In this document: in pieces, positions 16,327 to 25,023 of the stretch | Position numbering within the stretch: position 1 is the stretch's first letter | Layout of the letters: each line of letters begins with the position of its first letter | NCBI GenBank assembly: GCA_964409775.1 | Contig: CAYPEI010000001.1 | Location: 186,001-250,000 of the forward strand | Length of the DNA: 64,000 bases | Origin: JAHBXL01 sp964409775 | Lineage (GTDB): Bacteria > Planctomycetota > Phycisphaerae > Phycisphaerales > UBA1924 | Reading direction: 5' to 3' | Program-made: the position numbers and the translations under genes | The notes under the pieces: model-generated | Database searches by the model: none | The model's input: the letters and a program-made list of their open reading frames with translations, nothing else | What the model was told of the DNA's origin: nothing

Positions 16327-16908
16327 TCAGACGTTCGACTCGACGGGCGGGCAGTGATGATCCACGAACACCGACGCCGCATCGCGTGCATCGGTCGCCG
16401 CGTGCCGATCCATATCCACGTGTCGTGCGGCAACGGCGCCCGCGACCAGCAGCATGAGCCGCTTGGTCAGAATCGCCGGATTATCCGCACCCGCGCGGAC
16501 GCAGAGCGAACTCAGTTCCTGTGCAAACAGTTTTCCGTGCCGCGCTGCGGCCTGGTGGATCGGGTCGTTCGGTGAAGGGAACTCCGCCGCGGCGTTCATG
16601 AACATGCACCCCCGGAACCCGGACTCGTTGAACCAATCGTCGAGCAGATCGAAAAGCGCCAGAAGTTGTGCACGGGGGTCGTCGCCGCCCTTGGCACGCA
16701 TCGTACGAATCCACTCCTCGCGTTCGCGGTTGTCACGCATCTCGAGCACGGCGAGGATCAGATCGTCCTTGCTCTCGAAGTGGTTGTAGAACGTGGTCTT
16801 GGTCACCCCCACCTCGTCGAGGATCTGGTCCAGCCCCACGGCGTGGAAGCCCTGCTGGTAGAAGAGCGTCATCCCAATCTCGATCAGGCGGTCTCGTGTG
16901 CTGGCCAT
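16327..16908 (-). CDS. TetR/AcrR-family transcriptional regulator
   Basis: 193-residue repressor-type regulator. Residues 6-50 form the TetR DNA-binding domain: RDRLIEIGMTLFYQQGFHAV, then GLDQILDEVGVTKTTFYNHF with the recognition helix VTKTTFYNHF. The C-terminal ligand domain carries a GFRGCMFMNAAAEFPSPNDPI region resembling the YcdC/AcuR-type subfamily that senses small reactive molecules; the effector is unknown. AAGGAG six bases upstream fixes the start. It faces a small ORF and an MddA-like methyltransferase across a 249-base spacer with two operator-like palindromes, so it likely represses that unit and perhaps itself. Confidence 0.93.
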   Translation of the reverse strand: MASTRDRLIEIGMTLFYQQGFHAVGLDQILDEVGVTKTTFYNHFESKDDLILAVLEMRDNREREEWIRTMRAKGGDDPRAQLLALFDLLDDWFNESGFRGCMFMNAAAEFPSPNDPIHQAAARHGKLFAQELSSLCVRAGADNPAILTKRLMLLVAGAVAARHVDMDRHAATDARDAASVFVDHHCPPVESNV

Positions 16909-17031
16909 GCCGGCTCCTTCCGTCGGCGGGCTCCCTCCCCAGGTTTTCCGACCCGGTGGCAAACGCACTCGCATGGCCTTGGGGAGTGCGCAGTTTCGGG
17001 CCGGGCAAGCCACTTTCCGGTCCATCCGGGG

Positions 17032-17068
17032 TTGACTTCTAGTCCACCCATTGTTGACCTCGAGTCAA
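17032..17068. promoter_or_regulatory. Twin TetR-type operator
   Basis: Two 15-bp palindromic elements in the spacer between the tetR gene and the small ORF: TTGACTTCTAGTCCA (17032-17046, one mismatch) and TTGACCTCGAGTCAA (17054-17068, perfect TTGAC/GTCAA arms). Their centres are 22 bp apart, about two helical turns, so two repressor dimers could bind the same face of the DNA. Confidence 0.7.
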
Positions 17069-17157
17069 CTGTTCGCAAGGAAACTGCAACGTATCTTCTC
17101 CCGACTAAACAAGGCCGCGGCAGAAAGCACGAGTTCCGCGGGCACAGGAGTCGGACG

Positions 17158-17385
17158 ATGGGACCCAGGAAGCAGGACGAAAGGATCGAGATTGCCGGAT
17201 CGCTGGAGCAGGCGATCGCGCTGGCCGCGGCGGACTCCAAGCGGAGGATCGTCGTGTTCGAGCGATCCTGGCGTGCCGTGGACCGGGCGAGGCAGCGGGC
17301 CGAACAGGTCGGGCTTGCAGCGAGGTTGAGCGTGCATCACGATAGTGCGAGGTCATACTTTGGCGGTTACTGGAACGCCGCGTGA
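17158..17385 (+). CDS. Small hypothetical protein under apparent TetR control
   Basis: 75-residue ORF, MGPRKQDERIEIAGSLEQ onward, with AGGAG seven bases before the ATG. It is soluble and predicted alpha/beta: a helix SLEQAIALAAADSK, a strand RRIVVFERSW, another helix RAVDRARQRAEQVG, and a tail SARSYFGGYW. No Cys or membrane segment. I do not recognise it. Its position as first gene after the twin operator and 135 bases before the methyltransferase suggests it is part of the same regulated unit. Confidence 0.65.
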   Translation: MGPRKQDERIEIAGSLEQAIALAAADSKRRIVVFERSWRAVDRARQRAEQVGLAARLSVHHDSARSYFGGYWNAA

Positions 17386-17519
17386 CAGAGACCTGAGCAG
17401 CCGGCGTGAAGGGTCGGGAGGGGGATGGCAGGGGAGGGGATGGGTCGGGTTCGTGCGAACCGGAAGCAGGCGGCAATTGTGCCGCGGCGCGATCGACGCG
17501 CCTTGAAAGGAGCAGCAAC

Positions 17520-18428
17520 GTGTTGTCAGAGACCAAGCGTGGATCAGGATCATGGGAACGAGCGGCGGTGGATACTGTGGAGGCGGCGCCGGCACAGAAG
17601 GTGTCCGCGTGCCCGTTCAGCGCAATGAGTGCAACGGTGAAGAGCATGGTGACACCGGCTGAAAGACCGATGGCCGGTCGCGGGTCAGGCGAGATCGTCG
17701 CGCGCGGAGCGACCATGGCGTACGGCCTGCTCGCATACTCGATGTTCTTCGGAACAATTCTGTACGCGATCGGCTGGGTCGGAAACTGGCTGGTCCCCAA
17801 GTCGATCGACTCCGGGGCCGCCGCGCCACTGGGCCAGGCGCTGGTCGTGAACAGTCTTCTGTTGGGGCTGTTTGTCGTGCAGCACACCGTCATGGCGCGA
17901 CCGGCGTTCAAAGCGTGGTGGATGCGCATCGTGCCGCGGGCGATCGAGCGGAGCACCTTTGTGATTGCCGCGAGCCTGTGCCTGATACTGGCGTTCTGGC
18001 AGTGGCGGCCGCTGCCGACGGTGGTGTGGTCGGTCAGCAACCCGATCGTTTGGTGGGGATTGACAGCGCTGTCCATCGTCGGCTGGGGCCTGGTGTTCGG
18101 CTCATCGTTCATGGTCAGCCACTGGGATCTCTTCGGCCTCCGGCAGGCGTGGTTCCGGTTCCGCGGCGAGCGGTACCGCCCGGTCGGTTTCCGGCTTGTC
18201 GGCCTCTACAAACTCGTGCGGCACCCTCTGATGGTGGGATTCCTGATCGCGTTCTGGTCCACACCTGTCATGACACAGGGTCACCTGTTCTTTGCGATCA
18301 TGACCACCGGCTACATCTTCTTTGGCACATGGATCGAGGAGCGCGACCTCATCGCCGAGCACGGTGAGGACTACCTGGCCTATCGGCGGAAGGTGCGGGG
18401 GTTTGTGCCTTTGCCGCGCCGGGCGTAA
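17520..18428 (+). CDS. mddA: MddA-like methanethiol S-methyltransferase (NnrU/isoprenylcysteine methyltransferase family)
   Basis: Polytopic membrane protein of 302 residues. Known MddA enzymes methylate methanethiol to dimethyl sulfide with S-adenosylmethionine. Five or six membrane segments are visible from residue ~65 on, with WVGNWLVPKSID, VVQHTVMARP, SHWDLFGLRQAW, the RPVGFRLVGLYKLVRHPLM motif and a C-terminal GTWIEERDLIAEHGEDYLAYRRKV, the cofactor-binding end typical of the family. The GTG at 17520 has AAAGGAG at ideal spacing; an internal ATG at 17625 would drop a Ser-rich 35-residue leader and fits homolog lengths better. Family-level call is firm, MeSH as substrate is likely. A TetR gene lies upstream, divergently. 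Confidence 0.85.
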   Translation: MLSETKRGSGSWERAAVDTVEAAPAQKVSACPFSAMSATVKSMVTPAERPMAGRGSGEIVARGATMAYGLLAYSMFFGTILYAIGWVGNWLVPKSIDSGAAAPLGQALVVNSLLLGLFVVQHTVMARPAFKAWWMRIVPRAIERSTFVIAASLCLILAFWQWRPLPTVVWSVSNPIVWWGLTALSIVGWGLVFGSSFMVSHWDLFGLRQAWFRFRGERYRPVGFRLVGLYKLVRHPLMVGFLIAFWSTPVMTQGHLFFAIMTTGYIFFGTWIEERDLIAEHGEDYLAYRRKVRGFVPLPRRA

Positions 18429-18449
18429 AGGAAAGATCAAGGACGCCGG

Positions 18450-18484
18450 AGCCGGGCGCATCCGAAAATATGGTGCGCCCGGCT
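18450..18484 (+). terminator. Hairpin after mddA
   Basis: Perfect 11-bp inverted repeat AGCCGGGCGCA / TGCGCCCGGCT around a 13-base A/T-containing loop, 21 bases after the mddA stop. No T-run follows, so it may be a weak or factor-assisted terminator or an RNA-stabilising structure. Confidence 0.6.
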
Positions 18485-18532
18485 GGGAGCGTGTCGCGAC
18501 CCGGAAAGCAGCAAGAACTGGAGTAATCTGCA

Positions 18533-18655
18533 ATGAGCCGGAACGTACGGGTGATGAAGGCGGCGGGAGCGGTAGGGTTTGCGTTTTTCTTCGTGAAGGG
18601 GCTCGTGTGGCTTGCGGTCCTCGGCGGCGCAGCGGTGACGGCGATCGGGAGGTGA
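18533..18655 (+). CDS. 40-residue putative membrane peptide
   Basis: Short ORF encoding MSRNVRVMKAAGAVGF, then a single hydrophobic helix AFFFVKGLVWLAVLGGAAV and the end TAIGR. The basic N-terminus followed by one membrane-spanning stretch suggests a small single-pass protein with the N-terminus in the cytoplasm. GGAG lies ten bases upstream of the ATG. It ends 12 bases before pyruvate kinase, and its last bases contain GGGAGGTGA, possibly the ribosome site used by pyk. Real translation is unproven; composition is far from random for this GC content, which supports it. Confidence 0.55.
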   Translation: MSRNVRVMKAAGAVGFAFFFVKGLVWLAVLGGAAVTAIGR

Positions 18656-18667
18656 TACGCTGATCGG

Positions 18668-20239
18668 ATGCACAAGCGGCCATCACCAACGCTTTCGAAG
18701 ATCGTGGCCACCATCGGGCCGGCATCGGACTCGCAGGAGATGGTGGAGCGCCTCATCCGTGCCGGCGTCGGCATCTTCCGTGTGAACTTCTCTCACGGCG
18801 CTTTCGAGGACCATGCCAAGCGCGTGGCGACGGTGCGCGAGGTGGCAAGGAGGCTGGAGCAGCCCGTCGCGATTCTCGGTGACCTTCAGGGTCCGAAGAT
18901 CCGGGTGGGAAAGATGGAGGGCGAGGGGATCGAAATCGCGCCGGGGCGCGATGTGCTGCTGGTGCCCTCGGGAGAGAAGTACGAGGGGGCGAAGCGTGCG
19001 GCGGCGACCGGAGTGGATGTGCTGCCGTCGGATTATCCCCTGGGGCGGGATGTCGAACCGGGGGACCGCGTCCTGATCAACGACGGGCTGCTCCGGCTTC
19101 TGGCGATCGAGCCTGAGAAGGGTGATCCGTCCGATGCACTCCGGTGCCGCGTGATGGTCGGTGGGTTAGTGACGAGCCGGAAGGGGATCAATCTGCCCGA
19201 TAGCGATGTGCGGGACGAGGCTATCACGGAGCAGGACTGTTCGTGCGTGGAGTGGGCGGTGTCGCAGGGCCTGGACTTCGTTGCCCTGTCATTCGTCCGC
19301 CGGGCTGATGAAGTGCGGAAACTGAAGGCCGCGCTGGCGAGCATGTGCCCGGTTGACCACACCAAGGATGTGCACGGCACCGGGGCAGCGATCCCCGTCG
19401 TATCGAAAATCGAAAAGCCGCAGGCGCTGGAGGACATCGACGCAATCATCGAGGCCTCAGATGCCATCATGGTGGCAAGGGGCGACCTTGGTGTCGAAAT
19501 GGACATCGCCGAGGTGCCCGTCGTCCAGAAGCGTCTGCTCGAAAAGTGCGATGAGTGGGGCAAGCCGTGCATCGTGGCGACACAGATGCTCGAGTCGATG
19601 ATCACCGCCTCGACCCCGACACGGGCCGAGGCGACGGATGTCGCGAACGCCATCTTCGACGGCGCCGATGCGGTCATGCTCTCGGCCGAAACCGCGACTG
19701 GAAGGCACCCGGCGCTGGTCGTGGAGACGATGCGCCGGATCGTGGCGGCGGCGGAACTGCGAATCGGCGAACGATGCACCGCGCCAAGTCCGAGCAAACG
19801 GCTGATCGCCTCGAAGTACCGCACCGCCGCATTGGCACACGGGGCATGGCACGTCGCGATGGACGTGGGCGCGCGCCTGGTGGTCTGCTGGTCCCAGCGG
19901 GGGGGCACCGCGCGATACCTTTCGCAGACGGGGCTGCCGATCCCGGTCATCGCATACTCCTCCGACGAACGCGAGGTGCGGCGCATGGCTTTGCTTCGGG
20001 GAGTAACGCCGCGCCTGATGGAGTTGCCGGCCAGGCGCGATGCCACGCTCGCGTGGTTCAATCTCGAAGCGGATATGGACCTGCTTGAACTCGGCTGGGT
20101 AGAGAAGGGAGACCCCATCGTGCTGGTGGCCGGCGCACCCCTCGGAACGCAGGGGTCCACCAACGCGCTGGCCGTGCATGCCGTCGGCAGCGTCACGAGC
20201 GGATTCATGCCTCTGGCTGCGAAAGAGGATCCTCGCTGA
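18668..20239 (+). CDS. pyk: Pyruvate kinase
   Basis: Glycolytic enzyme transferring phosphate from phosphoenolpyruvate to ADP; 523 residues, cytoplasmic, normally a homotetramer. The TIM barrel shows SKIVATIGPAS, RVNFSHG, GDLQGPKIRVG, the inserted B domain, then the catalytic Lys motif VSKIEKPQALEDID, the metal-binding ARGDLGVEM and the Thr in ATQMLESM followed by PTRAEATDVANAIFDGADAVMLS. The C-terminal allosteric domain ends in GSTNALAVHAVG. Slightly longer than the usual ~470 residues because of an expanded B-domain segment and a loop with VDHTKDVHGTG. Shine-Dalgarno spacing (GGAGG 15 bases upstream) is long. No other glycolytic gene is adjacent. Confidence 0.96.
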   Translation: MHKRPSPTLSKIVATIGPASDSQEMVERLIRAGVGIFRVNFSHGAFEDHAKRVATVREVARRLEQPVAILGDLQGPKIRVGKMEGEGIEIAPGRDVLLVPSGEKYEGAKRAAATGVDVLPSDYPLGRDVEPGDRVLINDGLLRLLAIEPEKGDPSDALRCRVMVGGLVTSRKGINLPDSDVRDEAITEQDCSCVEWAVSQGLDFVALSFVRRADEVRKLKAALASMCPVDHTKDVHGTGAAIPVVSKIEKPQALEDIDAIIEASDAIMVARGDLGVEMDIAEVPVVQKRLLEKCDEWGKPCIVATQMLESMITASTPTRAEATDVANAIFDGADAVMLSAETATGRHPALVVETMRRIVAAAELRIGERCTAPSPSKRLIASKYRTAALAHGAWHVAMDVGARLVVCWSQRGGTARYLSQTGLPIPVIAYSSDEREVRRMALLRGVTPRLMELPARRDATLAWFNLEADMDLLELGWVEKGDPIVLVAGAPLGTQGSTNALAVHAVGSVTSGFMPLAAKEDPR

Positions 20240-20328
20240 CACGGGTTATTGGACGCGGTTGGAGCGGAGTTGCATCGCCGTGTTGACAGGCGATGCGGCC
20301 AATCCGCTGCTGTGGGGTAGGATGGGGC

Positions 20329-21504
20329 ATGCAACAGTTGCTGCTTTGTTCAGTCGTGGCGGCGGCGATCGCCGCGGTCGGAGGAATGCCCGCGCGTGCG
20401 CAGCAGCAGGGCCAGGCCACGCCACCGAGTGCGCCGGCAGTTCCTGCGAACACACTGGCGGAGGGTGATGCTGCGCCATCTCTGGCCGGGGTTTCGTGGC
20501 TGAAGGGCGAGCCGGTCAAGACCTTCGAGAGCGGCCGGTACTACATCATCGAAATTTGGGCCACCTGGTGCGGGCCCTGCAAGCAGTCGATCCCTCACCT
20601 GACGGAGTTGCAGGCCAAGCATAAGGACAAGTTGACCATCATCGGGATCAGTTGCTGGGAGCGCGGCGACACGGCGGAAGAGTGCGTCGCGGCCGCCCGG
20701 ACGTTCGTCGAGGGGCAGGGTACCGCGATGGAATACACAGTCGCGGCGGATGGGAGGGGGTTCATCGTTCGAAACTGGATGGAGCCCGCGGGACGGCGTT
20801 CCATTCCCACCGCCTTCATCATCGACGGAAAGGGAAACATCGCCTGGATCGGCAATCCGCTGTCAGGAATGGAAGAGGTTCTCGCGAAAGTGCTGGCGGG
20901 CGGATTCGACGCCAAGGTCGAGGCCGCGAAGGCCAAGATCGCCGCGGCGGAGAAGCAGCGGAAGGACGAACTGTTCGCCCGGGCCAATCTGCTCGCACAG
21001 CAGGGAAAGTACGGCGAGGGCCTGGAACTGATCGAGCAAGTCCTGGGACTCGAAAAGGATGCCGCGGCCCGGGTCCCGATGCTGCGGCAGAAACTGAGGA
21101 TGCTGCTCAAGAGCGACGAGAAGACCGCGTTCGAATTCGCACGCTCGCTCCTTGAGGGCGAACTCAAGGACAATGACTTCGGCCTGTACACCATGGCCGA
21201 GGCAATCTTGAAGATGCCTGACGTGAAGTCGAGCGACGATCAGTTGCTGGTGGATCTTGTTACACGCTCCGCCAGCCTCGCCTCGCCCACGAACGCGTCT
21301 GTCCAGGAGTTGCTGGCCATGGTCAGGTTCCGCGCGGGGGACGCGACCGGGGCAATCACCGCGGCCGAGAAGGCGCTGGAGATTATGAACTCCCCGGGAT
21401 CGCGGGCAAGCCCTGCGGCGGTGGCACGCGTGCAGGCATTGCTGCAGGGCTACCGCACCGCTCTGGAGCAGCAACATCCTGACGGGTCTGTCGACAAGAA
21501 ATAG
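20329..21504 (+). CDS. TlpA-like thioredoxin-domain protein with helical C-terminal region
   Basis: Exported 391-residue protein: a signal peptide ends near PARAQ (residue 25), then a TlpA/ResA-type thioredoxin domain with the redox pair Cys81-Gly-Pro-Cys84 in WATWCGPCK, LTIIGISCWERGD and the cis-proline region RSIPTAFIIDGKG. From residue ~195 to the end the protein is helical with TPR-like pairs (LAQQGKYGEGLELIEQVLG; FRAGDATGAITAAEKALEI). Such proteins reduce or shuffle disulfides in the periplasm; the helical part probably binds a client. It stands between pyk and cinA with no obvious functional link. Start chosen for the signal peptide; ribosome site is weak. Confidence 0.88.
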   Translation: MQQLLLCSVVAAAIAAVGGMPARAQQQGQATPPSAPAVPANTLAEGDAAPSLAGVSWLKGEPVKTFESGRYYIIEIWATWCGPCKQSIPHLTELQAKHKDKLTIIGISCWERGDTAEECVAAARTFVEGQGTAMEYTVAADGRGFIVRNWMEPAGRRSIPTAFIIDGKGNIAWIGNPLSGMEEVLAKVLAGGFDAKVEAAKAKIAAAEKQRKDELFARANLLAQQGKYGEGLELIEQVLGLEKDAAARVPMLRQKLRMLLKSDEKTAFEFARSLLEGELKDNDFGLYTMAEAILKMPDVKSSDDQLLVDLVTRSASLASPTNASVQELLAMVRFRAGDATGAITAAEKALEIMNSPGSRASPAAVARVQALLQGYRTALEQQHPDGSVDKK

Positions 21505-21626
21505 CCACCCGCATACGGCGTCGAGGGCCGAGTCTGCTCCAATGTCGTTCGGGATGGTCGATTGAGCGGCACGAGTGGGGGTCGGGTTTCCACGCCGCCG
21601 ACGCGACGTATCCCTACCGTCATGTC

Positions 21627-22964
21627 ATGACCCAGGTCATCCACACGCACGCCGCCATTCTTGGAATCGGCGACGAACTGGTACGCGGTCAGACGCTTGA
21701 CACCAACTCCAAACTGCTGTCCGAGCGGCTCATGCTCGCGGGGATTGAGCCTGTGGAGCATGTGACGGTGGGAGATGACCTGGTTGCGCTGACCGATGCG
21801 CTGCGGCGTCTGTGCGCGCGTGCGCCGCTGGTGGTGTGCACGGGCGGTCTGGGGCCCACGGATGATGACCTGACCCGCGATGCCCTGGCGGCGGTGCTGG
21901 GAGATGTACTGGTAGAGGATGCGGTAGCGCTCGGTTGGCTGTCCGAGCGGCTGCGGTCGCGCGGGCGAGAGGTCTCGGCAGCGCAACGGCTTCAGGCCCT
22001 TCGGCCGCGCCGGGCCGAGTGCCTGCGCAACGACTTTGGAACTGCACCAGGGCTGTTTGCAACTGTGACGAATGCTGGCGGTGCATCACACCCCGTGTCG
22101 GATGTCTTCTGTCTTCCGGGGCCGCCGGGGGAACTCAAGCCCATGTGGGACTCACTTGTAGCGCCGCGGCTGCGGGCGGAGCCGGGGGTGACGATTCGGA
22201 CGCGTTTCCTGAAGGTGATCGGCCTGCCGGAGGCGGAGGCTGCGGCCCGCGTGCCGGGAATCATGGCGCGCGATGCAAACCCGCAGATCGGGATCACGGC
22301 AAGCGGAGGCGTGCTGACTTGGCGCATCCGGTATCGAGGCTCACTCGATGCCGTGCGCGCGGACGCGGCGGTCGGGGCGGTAGCGAGTCGGATTCTGGAT
22401 GCGATGGGGGAGCATGTATTCGCAGATGTCACAAACGGTGAGCCGACGCTCGCGATGAGGGTGGTGGAGATGCTCAAGCAGCGCGGAGAGACACTGGCGG
22501 TGGTCGAATCCTGCACCGGCGGCAGTCTCGGCGGCGAGGTAACCTCTGTTGCAGGCTCATCCGCCGTGTTTGCCGGCGGCTTGATCACCTATTCGAACGA
22601 ACTCAAGGAGAAACTGGTCGGTGTGCGCACCCAGACTCTGGCCGCGCATGGCGCTGTGAGTGCGGAATGTGCCGCGGAGATGGCGTTGGGGGGGAGGCGA
22701 CGAACGGGCGCGAACTGGTGCTTGTCGGTAACGGGCATCGCAGGGCCGGAAGGCGGGAGCGCGGAAAAGCCCGTGGGGACCGTGTTTGTGGGCCTGGCTG
22801 GACCGGACGCAGTTCGAACAAACTGGTTCAGGATTCCCGGTTCACGTGAGGATGTTCGGGAGCGGAGCGTGATGAGCGCTCTGGCAGTGCTGTACTTTGC
22901 CATGACGCGTGGAGAGGCTCCTGGCCGGTTGTTATGGGAAGTTCGCGAGGCAATCGGGACCTGA
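21627..22964 (+). CDS. cinA: CinA family protein (NMN deamidase / ADP-ribose pyrophosphatase type)
   Basis: 445 residues in two domains. Residues 1-170 form the COG1058 molybdopterin-binding-like domain: AAILGIGDELVRGQTLDTNSK, VTVGDDL and TGGLGPTDDDLTRDAL. Residues ~285-445 form the PncC amidohydrolase domain with VVESCTGGSLGGEVTSV, FAGGLITYSNELKEKLVGV and the SVTGIAGPEGGSAEKPVGTV motif. Two-domain CinA proteins recycle pyridine nucleotides (NMN to NaMN), with the N-terminal domain acting on ADP-ribose. Residues match the intact family at all these motifs, so the enzyme is probably active. No competence genes are close. Confidence 0.92.
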   Translation: MTQVIHTHAAILGIGDELVRGQTLDTNSKLLSERLMLAGIEPVEHVTVGDDLVALTDALRRLCARAPLVVCTGGLGPTDDDLTRDALAAVLGDVLVEDAVALGWLSERLRSRGREVSAAQRLQALRPRRAECLRNDFGTAPGLFATVTNAGGASHPVSDVFCLPGPPGELKPMWDSLVAPRLRAEPGVTIRTRFLKVIGLPEAEAAARVPGIMARDANPQIGITASGGVLTWRIRYRGSLDAVRADAAVGAVASRILDAMGEHVFADVTNGEPTLAMRVVEMLKQRGETLAVVESCTGGSLGGEVTSVAGSSAVFAGGLITYSNELKEKLVGVRTQTLAAHGAVSAECAAEMALGGRRRTGANWCLSVTGIAGPEGGSAEKPVGTVFVGLAGPDAVRTNWFRIPGSREDVRERSVMSALAVLYFAMTRGEAPGRLLWEVREAIGT

Positions 22965-23024
22965 CAACGCTCGGCGACAAGACTAACCGCAACGCCACGG
23001 CTCGCTGGCCGATAGAATCGTCGA

Positions 23025-23495
23025 ATGGTGCGAGGTGCATCCATCCTCTGGGTTTGCCTGTGCCTGATCGGGCAACTGGTCGCCGCAACGGTCCCGCAGG
23101 GTGCGACGCTTTGCGTCCGGCCCGCCGTCGAGATGGCACTGGGGGCTGGCTCAGCCGGTGGGCAGGGGTGCTGCGACAGCGGGTGTTGCTGCGGCCGGGC
23201 AAGCGATGACGACGCCGCGGAGTGCGGTCCCAAGGACCACGAACCGGACGGCAATCGTTCACCTTGCCGCGATCCGTCGTGCATGCTGTGTGTGAGTTCT
23301 CCGACTGCCCTTCCAGGTGCGGGCCGGATTCAGATTCGGCAGGCTGCGGAAGTCTTTGATGTGCCGATGGCTCTGCCGTCGACGATCAATGGCCCGATTC
23401 ATGCGGATCGACATGGCGTGCGGATGCACCCCTGGCCCAGCGCGCCGCCAAGACCGATCGATCCGCTTGTGGGTGTTGTGATTCTCCAGGTGTAG
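23025..23495 (+). CDS. Exported Cys-rich protein at head of exporter operon
   Basis: 156 residues with a hydrophobic signal (ILWVCLCLIGQLVAA). The mature part has about ten cysteines, most in a compact cluster at residues 49-89: CCDSGCCCG, then AECGPK, PCRDPSC and MLC, interleaved with Asp/Glu/His. This density suggests metal binding or a disulfide-rich domain. The C-terminal half is Pro-rich with scattered His (PIHADRHGVRMHPWP). I do not recognise the family. It starts the same-strand series continuing with an adaptor, an ABC ATPase and two permeases (gap of 103 bases to the adaptor), so a role in sensing or binding what is exported is possible. Confidence 0.7.
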   Translation: MVRGASILWVCLCLIGQLVAATVPQGATLCVRPAVEMALGAGSAGGQGCCDSGCCCGRASDDDAAECGPKDHEPDGNRSPCRDPSCMLCVSSPTALPGAGRIQIRQAAEVFDVPMALPSTINGPIHADRHGVRMHPWPSAPPRPIDPLVGVVILQV

Positions 23496-23598
23496 CGAGC
23501 ATGCACACCCGCTGGGCCGCCGATGCGGCGCTGGCGTGGTTGTCGCCGCCGCGCGCTCCGCGGCTGCTTGGCTGCTTGGCTATTCCGGAGATCTGATC

Positions 23599-25023
23599 AT
23601 GTCACCCAGTCCTCGATTGGTCCCCGGGATCGTTCCCGGCGGTACGCGTCCAGGGAATGTGCACGCGGTGCCTCGACCGCAGTTTCGCTGGGCCACGCGC
23701 GCCGTCCTTCCGGCCATCGTGCTGTTTGCCACCGCGGCCATGCTGGCGTGGGCCGCGCGCGGGGCGTTGTGGCCGCGAATCGAAGTTCGCGTGGTTCCGG
23801 CAGTACTGAAGCCTCGCTCGGTGCCGGAGCCTGCAGGCGATGGGACGTTGGCTCCCGGCATGGGTGCGGAGCATGTCATCGTTCAGGCGCCGGGCTGGCT
23901 GGAACCAAGTCCGTTCGCCGTCGGAGTCGCGGCTCTGGCCGACGGAGTGGTGAGCGAAGTCCTTGTGCTGGAAGGACAGGAAGTTGCCGCGGGGCAGGTG
24001 GTGGCGAGGCTCGTCGACGAGGACGCCAGACTCTCCTTGCGTCTGGCCGAGGCGGTGCTCGCGGAACGCGCGGCCTCGGTCCTGGCCGCCCGCGCAGAGG
24101 CGGATGCCGCGCGGGCCCGTGCCGCGGAGTTGCGCGACGAGTTCGAGCGCAAGCAACGCCTCACGGAGAGTGGCGGCGTCGCCTCGGCACAGGTCGGCAG
24201 GCTCGAACTGCGGCTCCGCGGGATCGAGGCCGACGTTTCCGCGGCGGCCGCGGCCCTCGCGTTGGCGGAAGCCTCGCATGCGACGCAAAGCATCGCGGTC
24301 GAACAGGCCAAACTGCTGTTCGCCAGGATGGAAGTCCGCGCGCCGGTTGCAGGCGTTGTACTCACACGGATGATCGAGCCCGGAACCAGATTGGCGATGG
24401 GTGGGACAACGGAGGGACGTGCCGTCGGGACCGAGGTCATGCGGCTGTACGACCCGGCTCACCTCCAAGCCAGGGTCGATGTGCCGCTCTCGGATGCGTC
24501 GAAGATCCTGGTCGGCACGCATGTCAGGATCATGTGCGAGGCATTGCCGAACGCGGAGTTCGAAGGGGAAGTGCTGCGCATTGTTCACCGGGCCAACATC
24601 GAGCGGAACACTGTTCAGTTCAAGGTATCGGTGCGCGAGCCGCGGGCGGCTCTCAAGCCGGAAATGCTTGTGCGCGTCAAGTTCATGTCGGGCGAGAGCG
24701 GGGGCTCAGACCTGCCAGGGGTCGCGCAAGACCGGTCGGCAGGAGAGGGATTTGTTGTCCTCCTGGATGACCGGGCACTGGTCGAGCGGGCCGGAGCGAG
24801 TGCCGCGGTCTGGGTCCTCTCCCGCGACCGGATCCGCGGCGAGACGGTCCGGCGACAGGCAATCACGCTTGGTCGACCGTCGGCAGCCGGACAGGTCGAA
24901 GTCGTCTCCGGCTTTGGTCCGACGGATCGCGTGGTGATCGATGTGCCGCCGGGCTTGAGAGATGGTGCGCGGGTGCGGGCGATCGAGGACGCCCCGGCGT
25001 CGGGAGGTGCCGGCAATGACTGA
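23599..25023 (+). CDS. Periplasmic adaptor (membrane fusion) protein of an ABC exporter
   Basis: 474-residue HlyD/AcrA-type adaptor. One N-terminal membrane anchor (AVLPAIVLFATAAMLAWAA) is followed by the first lipoyl half (GVVSEVLVLEGQEVAAGQVVARL), a long helical hairpin rich in Ala/Arg/Glu (about residues 150-235), the second lipoyl half (MEVRAPVAGVVLTRMIEPGT), and beta-barrel strands (LQARVDVPLSDASKILVG; KVSVREPRAALKPEMLVRV). Adaptors of this type join inner-membrane MacB-like exporters to an outer-membrane channel. The stop overlaps the ATPase start by eight bases, tying it to the ABC genes. No outer-membrane factor is encoded here. Confidence 0.9.
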   Translation: MSPSPRLVPGIVPGGTRPGNVHAVPRPQFRWATRAVLPAIVLFATAAMLAWAARGALWPRIEVRVVPAVLKPRSVPEPAGDGTLAPGMGAEHVIVQAPGWLEPSPFAVGVAALADGVVSEVLVLEGQEVAAGQVVARLVDEDARLSLRLAEAVLAERAASVLAARAEADAARARAAELRDEFERKQRLTESGGVASAQVGRLELRLRGIEADVSAAAAALALAEASHATQSIAVEQAKLLFARMEVRAPVAGVVLTRMIEPGTRLAMGGTTEGRAVGTEVMRLYDPAHLQARVDVPLSDASKILVGTHVRIMCEALPNAEFEGEVLRIVHRANIERNTVQFKVSVREPRAALKPEMLVRVKFMSGESGGSDLPGVAQDRSAGEGFVVLLDDRALVERAGASAAVWVLSRDRIRGETVRRQAITLGRPSAAGQVEVVSGFGPTDRVVIDVPPGLRDGARVRAIEDAPASGGAGND

